53,472 nucleotides of DNA from J089 sp964549745 (GTDB lineage: Bacteria > Fidelibacterota > Marinisomatia > Marinisomatales > J089), in contig CAZJWP010000005.1 in NCBI GenBank assembly GCA_964549745.1, positions 1-53,472 on the forward strand, in the 5' to 3' direction. A program made the translations under genes and the position numbers. Positions 43,684 to 50,525 of this stretch are shown piece by piece (the stretch's first letter is position 1; every line of letters begins with the position of its first letter). The notes under the pieces were generated by a model, which saw only the letters and a program-made list of their open reading frames with translations, was not told the origin of the DNA and did not search any database.

Positions 43684-44678
43684 AACGCCGACCCTTTGGT
43701 TCATTGCCATTTGAAACGTCAGTAATTGGATTTGGCACGTGGGGATTAGCAGGCGATGCTTATGGTCCGACCCATGATGAAGAATCTGTCAAAGCTTTAC
43801 AGACCGCGTTTACGAAAGGGATCAATTTCTTCGATACAGCCGATCTGTACGGGAACGGTCACAGTGAACAACTATTACGGAAAGCGCTGGGTTCAGTTCG
43901 TGAAGAGATCATTATCGCCACGAAGGGCGGGACGCTGCCACATTCCGGATTTTATATGCCTCAGGACTTTTCAAAGGAATATCTGGAACGTGCATTGCAC
44001 CTGAGCCTGCGCCGCTTAGGTACGGAAACAATTGATGTTTACCAATTGCACAGTCCGCCGCTTGAAGAATTGGACCCGGAGGCTATAGCCGAATTTGCGG
44101 AACAAAGCATTAAAGCGGGAAAAATCCGTGCTTTCGGGATTTCGTTTAGGACACCTCCGGATGCAATGAACTTTTTGGACCTTTTCCTGCCCGATGCAAT
44201 TCAGGTGAATTTTAATTTGATCGATCAACGAGCAGTTCAGACCGGCCTTTTCGATCTTTGTTTGGAAAAGGGTATTGCGGTAATTGTGAGAACACCGCTC
44301 TGTTTTGGATTTTTAACCGGGAAATACAAAGGAGAGGAAAAGTTTGAAGCTCCGGATCATCGTGCGAATTGGCCTCAGGATCAAATCCGAAGATGGGCAC
44401 GAGCACCAAAATTATTTGCATCCCTAAACAAAAACACGACCCGGTCGATACCTCAATTGGCTTTGCAGTACTGTTATTTTCATCGGGCAGTATCGACGGT
44501 GATCCCCGGAATGATGACGCGAAAGGAAGTACTGGAAAATGTGCGAACGGTGGAGTTACCCGGATTGACACTCGAAGAAGTGGAGCAAATCGAATCCATC
44601 TATCAAAAGAATACTTTTTTTGATCGTTCAATCAAACCGAAAGCATTGGAAGCTGAAAAACAGAAATCCGCATCATGA
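43680..44678 (+). CDS. Aldo/keto reductase
   Basis: 332 aa (beta/alpha)8 NAD(P)H-dependent reductase. The tetrad is visible: Asp and Tyr in FFDTADLYGNGHSE, Lys in IIATKGG, His in YQLHSPP. The cofactor region VSTVIPGMMTRKEVLENV is present. It probably reduces a keto-sugar intermediate. ATGA overlap on both sides. Confidence 0.9.
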   Translation: MKRRPFGSLPFETSVIGFGTWGLAGDAYGPTHDEESVKALQTAFTKGINFFDTADLYGNGHSEQLLRKALGSVREEIIIATKGGTLPHSGFYMPQDFSKEYLERALHLSLRRLGTETIDVYQLHSPPLEELDPEAIAEFAEQSIKAGKIRAFGISFRTPPDAMNFLDLFLPDAIQVNFNLIDQRAVQTGLFDLCLEKGIAVIVRTPLCFGFLTGKYKGEEKFEAPDHRANWPQDQIRRWARAPKLFASLNKNTTRSIPQLALQYCYFHRAVSTVIPGMMTRKEVLENVRTVELPGLTLEEVEQIESIYQKNTFFDRSIKPKALEAEKQKSAS

Positions 44679-45643
44679 ATCGTCTGTCCAACCAACCACC
44701 AAACACAAGTTTATCTATGAGTCGTCGAATTACAGTAGAAGATTTTTGTCAAATCTGGGGCATCGAACCTGATTTGCTTAATCCAACCGTTCAAAAACAA
44801 TTGGCAGAAACAAATTTACAATACTCCATTCCTTCTAAATCGTACCGTGACAGCCACATCAGGACGGTATTGGAGCGCGTGGATGGTTTTTTGAAAAAAC
44901 GATCTACAGCGGAGAATACGGTGGCTTTCCATGAGGGTTGGGCTGAGAATTTGGCATTATGCCATGAATCCGGTGTATCAAATGAAAATCTGAAACCCAA
45001 ATACCTCCGACCTTACTCTCTGGTTCGCGGTCAAGGTGACTACATTTGTCCGGATGATCCGCGCCTTCTTGATAACCTCTATGCTATGTTTGTCGTGCAA
45101 TCGGCCTGGTTGTATTTCAATCAAGTACAGGCGATATATGAATTTGGTTGTGGAACCGGACAGTATCTTTATCGGATTTCCGAACTTTTTCCCCAGACAA
45201 AAATGGTTGGTTTGGATTGGGTGGAATCCTCACAGGACATTATGGACTTAATCCACGTTGAAAAACCCAATATCAGCGGACGGAAATTCGATATGTTTCA
45301 TCCGGATACTGATTACCAAATGGAAAAAGAATCAGCAATATTGACGGTGGGCGCTCTGGAACAACTGGGCGAAAGACACGAAGCTTTTTTGGAGTATATC
45401 CTGTCTCAATCACCAAAGATCGTCGTTCATCATGAACCTGTTGAAGAATTTTATGATGACGCGATTCTCTACGACTATCTGGCTCACCGCTTTCATCAAA
45501 AACGAGGCTATTTAGCGAATTATTTAACCAAACTCCGGGAATTGGAGCAGGAAGGCCGTATTCACATCCTTCATTGCGCTCGCGTGCCATACGGAGATCC
45601 ATTTCATGAATCCGGGTCGTTGATTGCCTGGACCCCAGCATAA
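44675..45643 (+). CDS. SAM-dependent methyltransferase
   Basis: 322 aa. Motif I at about residues 156-165 (IYEFGCGTGQYLYRI), motif II acidic loop MVGLDWVESSQDI, then VGALEQLGE and IVVHHEPVEEFY. The 150-residue N-terminal part is unusual and not recognised. Glycan O- or C-methyltransferase by context; the acceptor is unknown. Overlaps the aldo/keto reductase by 4 nt. Confidence 0.82.
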   Translation: MNRLSNQPPNTSLSMSRRITVEDFCQIWGIEPDLLNPTVQKQLAETNLQYSIPSKSYRDSHIRTVLERVDGFLKKRSTAENTVAFHEGWAENLALCHESGVSNENLKPKYLRPYSLVRGQGDYICPDDPRLLDNLYAMFVVQSAWLYFNQVQAIYEFGCGTGQYLYRISELFPQTKMVGLDWVESSQDIMDLIHVEKPNISGRKFDMFHPDTDYQMEKESAILTVGALEQLGERHEAFLEYILSQSPKIVVHHEPVEEFYDDAILYDYLAHRFHQKRGYLANYLTKLRELEQEGRIHILHCARVPYGDPFHESGSLIAWTPA

Positions 45644-45653
45644 GGAATTGAAA

Positions 45654-46166
45654 ATGCTTGTCGAAGCCACTTCATTAGAGAACGTAAAAAAAATTACTCC
45701 GCCCACGATTTTTAACGATCACCGCGGATCCTATATAGAATTATACAACTACAAATTGTATAAGGAAAATGGGATCGATACTGACTTTGTTCAGGACGAT
45801 ATTTCAGTCTCAAAAAAGAACGTGCTTAGGGGCATCCACGGAGACCCCGTTACTACAAAATTAATATCCTGTTTGTTGGGTGAAATTTACCTGGTGATTG
45901 TAAATAATGATCCCGAAACAGAGCAATACTGTAAATGGGAAGCTTTTACAATCTCCGAAGAAAATCACTACCAAATCCTGGTTCCACCCAATTTCGGAGT
46001 GGCGCACCTGGTGATGTCCGAAAAAGCGATCTTTCATTACAAACAATCCACTTACTACTCAAGAACCAACCAATTTACCCTGAAATGGGACGATCCCGTT
46101 TTGGGAATCGACTGGCCGATCAAGGATCCAATATTATCCAGCCGCGATCTGGAGGCAATCGATTAA
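45654..46166 (+). CDS. RmlC-like cupin, sugar 3,5-epimerase
   Basis: 170 aa from ATG 45654 with AAGGA site; an upstream in-frame ATG at 45624 overlaps the methyltransferase. RmlC/DdahB pattern: FNDHRGSYIELYNY, DDISVSKKNVLRGIHGDPVT (catalytic His), VPPNFGVAHLVMSEKAIF (metal or base His) and LKWDDPVLGIDWPI. Probably epimerises the 4-keto sugar nucleotide used by the GDP-fucose-synthase-like SDR. Last complete gene before the second gap. Confidence 0.88.
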   Translation: MLVEATSLENVKKITPPTIFNDHRGSYIELYNYKLYKENGIDTDFVQDDISVSKKNVLRGIHGDPVTTKLISCLLGEIYLVIVNNDPETEQYCKWEAFTISEENHYQILVPPNFGVAHLVMSEKAIFHYKQSTYYSRTNQFTLKWDDPVLGIDWPIKDPILSSRDLEAID

Positions 46167-46174
46167 AGCGATGA

Positions 46175-46274
46175 NNNNNNNNNNNNNNNNNNNNNNNNNN
46201 NNNNNNNNNNNNNNNNNNNNNNNNNNNNNNNNNNNNNNNNNNNNNNNNNNNNNNNNNNNNNNNNNNNNNNNNNN
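46175..46274. other. Assembly gap, 100 N, real missing sequence likely
   Basis: Exactly 100 N, with no shared sequence between the flanks, unlike the gap in fliK. An ATG at 46171 just before it could start the next gene. The sequence after the gap begins inside an open reading frame, so the N-terminus of the large fusion protein is hidden here and the true gap length is unknown. Confidence 0.9.
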
Positions 46275-49200
46275 ATTGCAGTGGATGAACAGGATGTGGA
46301 ATCGTTGAATGCGGATTACGGAACGCCGACTTTTTGGTGGTGCGGTCTTTCCATTCCCGAACGCTTAATCAGTCCATCCATTCAACCGCACAGTACCGAA
46401 CCGGCCAGATTTTTCGGTACACCGTATGGTTCCCGGCAGAAATGGCTGGATCACCCTGAATTAAAACATTTAATAACCGTTGGAAAATCTCTTGAGAATG
46501 AAACGCCATTTCCCCAGAAATATGACCAGTTAATGGCTTTCGTTAAATCATACCTGGAAACAAATCAGGTGATGAATAATACGGTTTTTGATAAAATTAT
46601 AAACGGAATTCGATCCATCCGAAAAACCACCTACCCCATCTGGTTGAAATCGTTAAGCCGTGGTCCGGCCGTTGTAAACCTGCCGCAATTTGCGCATGCT
46701 TATGCCAGTCGCGTAAAGCAAGGATTGGCAATTGGACGGCCGGTTCTTTCCTGGAGAATTCCCAACCGTCCATTGACAGAGAAACTGTTTCAGCACGAAC
46801 AGGACATTCTTTTATTTGACGAACATTCACCGGAAGAATTAGCCGGTCTCATCCGGAAAGTTCAAAATGACAAAGATTTTTATTCCTGGATTGCACAGAA
46901 CGGACTTGAACGGCTCAGGACATATCATACAACGGAGAAATTTGTCCGGGAAGTGCAGCAATGGATTAAAACAGGGGAAGCGCCGGATTATGGTATCCAA
47001 CTCACGAGAAACGCGAAACCAACGACAAGCGCGATTCCAAACATCGTTTCACCATCGGTAAACGGGAATGGTTCGATGAATGGAAAAGCAAAAACTCCTG
47101 AAGCTGCCTATATCCATGTTCCCAAAACCGGCGGTACATATCTGGCTCAACTGGAAGGAGATCAAAATCCGGTTATTGCACCGGTGAAATATTTAGGGCA
47201 TTCCTTTGTAGCTGATCGCTCCGATGTTCTCAATCCGATCGACGATATTCCCGGTCGTGACTTCAATCGCATCGTATTGCGAAGCGATCTTGAGAATAAG
47301 CTGGTATTCTCAACGGTGCGGAACCTCTTTGATTGGTTCGTGAGCTATTATTTCCACGCCGGAGGTTTGAATCCGAAATATCGTGATCCGGACCATTATG
47401 ATTATGAGGCAGCGAACCGTGGATTTGATTATTTGATCAAAACCATTGCGCACCGAGACAATTTATGGCCGAACCGTAAGTTCATTTATTACCAGCTTTT
47501 CTCCAACGAAGGCGAATTTCTCCCCGATTGGGTAAACCGTACTCACACACTGGATACGGACCTGGATCACTTCGCTAAAACTTTTGGATTGACATACTGC
47601 CCACGGGAAGTACAACGTATCGGGCGCAATGGCAGTGAAAAAGACTACCGGACTTATTTTACGGATGAACTGGTCGAATTGGTGAAAACGACCTGGAAGC
47701 GCGAATTGGATCTTTATGGTTTCGGTTTTGACAAAATTGAAACGGGAGACGCCCTCATCGGGCGGGAAGTGGATGCGGTCACAAAGAATCGATTTAAGTA
47801 CAGTTTCCACAATGATCTGTTAACGGTCGATCACAAAGTTGTGAAACCGGGGACCACACTGAATGTCCAAAACACATTTCAGGAATTGGTCAACCTTGGA
47901 CTCCACAAAGAAGGTCAGCCGCTGAAACTTCATCTGGGTTGTGGTGAAGAACATTTCGATGGATACGTCAACATCGATTATCCGCCGGAAGGTCACAATG
48001 TCATGGATGTGAAAGCTGACTATTGTGCCGACGTGACGCGGCTTGATTTCCCCGATCATTCCGTGGATGAAATTCGTTTGCACCACGTCTTTGAGCATTT
48101 TCCCCGGGTGACAGCTTTGGCCCTGTTGATTCGCTGGCAGCAATGGCTAAAGGTTGGGGCTCAGATTTACATCGAAACCCCGGACATCGAAGGCTGTGCC
48201 AAAACTCTGCTGTCCACTGATAAATGGACGGTAAAAACCGGGATCATTCGTCATCTAACAGGTGACCAGACTGCATTTTGGGGCTATCACATCGAGCAAT
48301 GGTTCCCGGAACGATTTGAACGAACTTTTTCACGGATGGGATTTGGAGAGATTCAGTCAAAATCCGTGATGTGGAGCCAGGAGCCTTATCTTTCCAATGT
48401 GCATGTGATTGCCCGGAAAATGAAAGATATTCCGGTGAACGAATTGTTAAAGATCGCCGATCAAATTTTATGGGAAAGCACGGTTTCTCCGGCGGAAGAA
48501 CCTTCACATTCAGTTTGGCGTCAACAATTGCGGAAGATCGTAGTTGAAGGCGGTTCGGTGGCCACACCGTTTTTAAATGCCGGGCAGGAGGCGTTGGAAT
48601 TCTCACAGGAAAAAGTTGATATTTCAGAGGATGAAACCCTGAACATTGGGATCAAGTACTACGGTCACGATTCAGCCATCTTCACGATCGACCTCAAAAA
48701 TCACGATCAATTTGGCCTGGCCACAGAGCGAGTCACACGATACAAGCACGATACCCTATTTCCAATCCCGGCGATCGAACGATTTATTGACTACAAAAAC
48801 ATCGAACCGGACAAGATAAAGCGTATTCGGCTGGGCAGTTGTTTTGAGTGTCAGGGCACAGAAGAACTCCCGATCAATGTGTACGAACAGAATCGCCTGG
48901 AACGGGAAATATTCGATGCTCCGTATGTCAAAGACTTTGAGCGCAAATTAATAGACTTCGGTGCGAAGTCGATTGACGAAAAACTGACGATACTCTCAAC
49001 GTCTGCCGGACGGAAATACCGGGCATATACAGAGGATCAGCGGTTGATTTCACTGGATGAGCATTACCTAAATCACCTGGGCAGGCTTTTCCCAAATGCA
49101 AAAATCGAATTGCATCATTTTGATCACGAATATTGCCATGCAGTCTCCGCTTATTATTCGTCGCCGTTTGAGGATGCGCTGGTTTTCGCCTTTGACGGGT

Positions 49201-50525
49201 ATGGCGACGAACGGTATTTCTCCCGGGTTTATAAAGTTGAGAAGGGACAGTTCGAAGAAATCGGCTATGCAAGAGCGGATGTTCGGACCCTTATTTTCCG
49301 CTCCCAAACCGGCCGGGTGGAACACGAATGCTCCATTGGCGGACTGTATTCATATTTCACGAACGTACTGGGATTTAGGCCGGATTCCGATGAAGGAAAA
49401 GTGGAAGCGTTGGCGGCGTACGGGAAATGGGATAACGAACTCTACCACAAGCTTTCTACAATGGCGAGAGTAGAGTCTGACGGTACGATCGCGATTGATC
49501 ACAAACGACTTGAGCAGGAACTGAGTCTGGAGGTAATGAGCCATTATCTTGCAGCGATGAAAAAAGAAGATATGGCTGCGGCGATCCAGAAATTCCTGGA
49601 AGATATTCTCTTAGCCTATGTCGGTTATTATGTAGAGAAAACAGGTACACGAAAAATTTGTCTGAGCGGCGGCGTCGCGGCGAATGTCATTGCCAACTTG
49701 CGGATTTTTGATTCGCTGGTGGATGAAATGTTTATTGTCCCCGCCATGGCCGATGACGGGGCAGCTCAGGGAGCGGCAATTCTCACACTATTGGAAAACG
49801 GAAATAACTACGATTCGCTAAAATGGTTGAAATCCCAGGAAATGCCTTATTGGGGAACATCTTATTCGAAAGACGAAGTGGCAAAGGTTTTGGACGAGTT
49901 TTCGGACGAAATCAACGCTGCTGACTACGCATCCGATTGGCCGGAACAGGTCGCGGAGGCGATTATCAAAGGAGAAGTGGGTGCGATTTATCATGGCCGG
50001 ATGGAATGGGGACCCCGGGCCCTTGGGAATCGAAGCATCGTGGCGGATGTTCGGAATCCCGAAATTCAAAATGTGATCAATAAAAGCATTAAAAATCGCC
50101 CATGGTTTCAACCGTTCTGTCCGTCGATTCTGGAAGAAGAACGTGATCGGTTGTTCGAAAAAGCCTACACGAATAAACATATGACCACTGCCTTTGTGAT
50201 GAAGCCGGAACATCGGGAAGCACTTCCCGGAGCCATTCATGTGGACGGAACTGCTCGCGCTCAGTTCGTAACCATGGACGACAATCCCAATTATTACCGG
50301 TTGATTAAAAAAGTGAAAGAAATGACCGGGTACGGCATCATTCTGAACACGTCCTTTAATAAGCACGGACGAACGATTGTGGAAAGCCCAAAGGATGCGA
50401 TCCGTGATTTTCTGGATACGGGGATGGATTTCCTGGTTTTGGAAGGATTTGTTTGCCGGGCGATAAAAAAGACTGCTGAAACAACGGAAAAAGAGGATGT
50501 TCACAAAATAGCAGTGGAGACATGA
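46275..50525 (+). CDS. Large multidomain glycan-modifying fusion: glycosyltransferase C-half, sulfotransferase, methyltransferase, carbamoyltransferase (5' partial)
   Basis: At least 1414 residues, numbered here from 46281. Residues 1-240 look like the C-terminal half of a family 1/4-type glycosyltransferase (GLAIGRPVLSWRIPNRP, then DEHSPEELAGLIRKV). Residues 276-490 are a sulfotransferase with PAPS loop HVPKTGGT and STVRNLFDWFVSYYFHA. Residues 548-710 are a class I methyltransferase (LKLHLGCGEEHFDGYVNIDY, HHVFEHFPRV). Residues 787-1395 are a NodU/CmcH/TobZ-type O-carbamoyltransferase: LNIGIKYYGHDSA, metal-binding H949 and H953 (DHEYCHA), FAFDGYGD, CLSGGVAANV, and the C-terminal domain motif GRMEWGPRALGNRSI. 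The upstream part is lost in the gap. The frame is uninterrupted across all four domains. ATGA overlap with the next gene. Confidence 0.9.
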   Translation: MAVDEQDVESLNADYGTPTFWWCGLSIPERLISPSIQPHSTEPARFFGTPYGSRQKWLDHPELKHLITVGKSLENETPFPQKYDQLMAFVKSYLETNQVMNNTVFDKIINGIRSIRKTTYPIWLKSLSRGPAVVNLPQFAHAYASRVKQGLAIGRPVLSWRIPNRPLTEKLFQHEQDILLFDEHSPEELAGLIRKVQNDKDFYSWIAQNGLERLRTYHTTEKFVREVQQWIKTGEAPDYGIQLTRNAKPTTSAIPNIVSPSVNGNGSMNGKAKTPEAAYIHVPKTGGTYLAQLEGDQNPVIAPVKYLGHSFVADRSDVLNPIDDIPGRDFNRIVLRSDLENKLVFSTVRNLFDWFVSYYFHAGGLNPKYRDPDHYDYEAANRGFDYLIKTIAHRDNLWPNRKFIYYQLFSNEGEFLPDWVNRTHTLDTDLDHFAKTFGLTYCPREVQRIGRNGSEKDYRTYFTDELVELVKTTWKRELDLYGFGFDKIETGDALIGREVDAVTKNRFKYSFHNDLLTVDHKVVKPGTTLNVQNTFQELVNLGLHKEGQPLKLHLGCGEEHFDGYVNIDYPPEGHNVMDVKADYCADVTRLDFPDHSVDEIRLHHVFEHFPRVTALALLIRWQQWLKVGAQIYIETPDIEGCAKTLLSTDKWTVKTGIIRHLTGDQTAFWGYHIEQWFPERFERTFSRMGFGEIQSKSVMWSQEPYLSNVHVIARKMKDIPVNELLKIADQILWESTVSPAEEPSHSVWRQQLRKIVVEGGSVATPFLNAGQEALEFSQEKVDISEDETLNIGIKYYGHDSAIFTIDLKNHDQFGLATERVTRYKHDTLFPIPAIERFIDYKNIEPDKIKRIRLGSCFECQGTEELPINVYEQNRLEREIFDAPYVKDFERKLIDFGAKSIDEKLTILSTSAGRKYRAYTEDQRLISLDEHYLNHLGRLFPNAKIELHHFDHEYCHAVSAYYSSPFEDALVFAFDGYGDERYFSRVYKVEKGQFEEIGYARADVRTLIFRSQTGRVEHECSIGGLYSYFTNVLGFRPDSDEGKVEALAAYGKWDNELYHKLSTMARVESDGTIAIDHKRLEQELSLEVMSHYLAAMKKEDMAAAIQKFLEDILLAYVGYYVEKTGTRKICLSGGVAANVIANLRIFDSLVDEMFIVPAMADDGAAQGAAILTLLENGNNYDSLKWLKSQEMPYWGTSYSKDEVAKVLDEFSDEINAADYASDWPEQVAEAIIKGEVGAIYHGRMEWGPRALGNRSIVADVRNPEIQNVINKSIKNRPWFQPFCPSILEEERDRLFEKAYTNKHMTTAFVMKPEHREALPGAIHVDGTARAQFVTMDDNPNYYRLIKKVKEMTGYGIILNTSFNKHGRTIVESPKDAIRDFLDTGMDFLVLEGFVCRAIKKTAETTEKEDVHKIAVET

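Noticed and set aside
49818..50504. Antisense open frame (228 aa) over the carbamoyltransferase C-domain
   Set aside because: The sense strand encodes highly conserved carbamoyltransferase motifs; the antisense product matches nothing.
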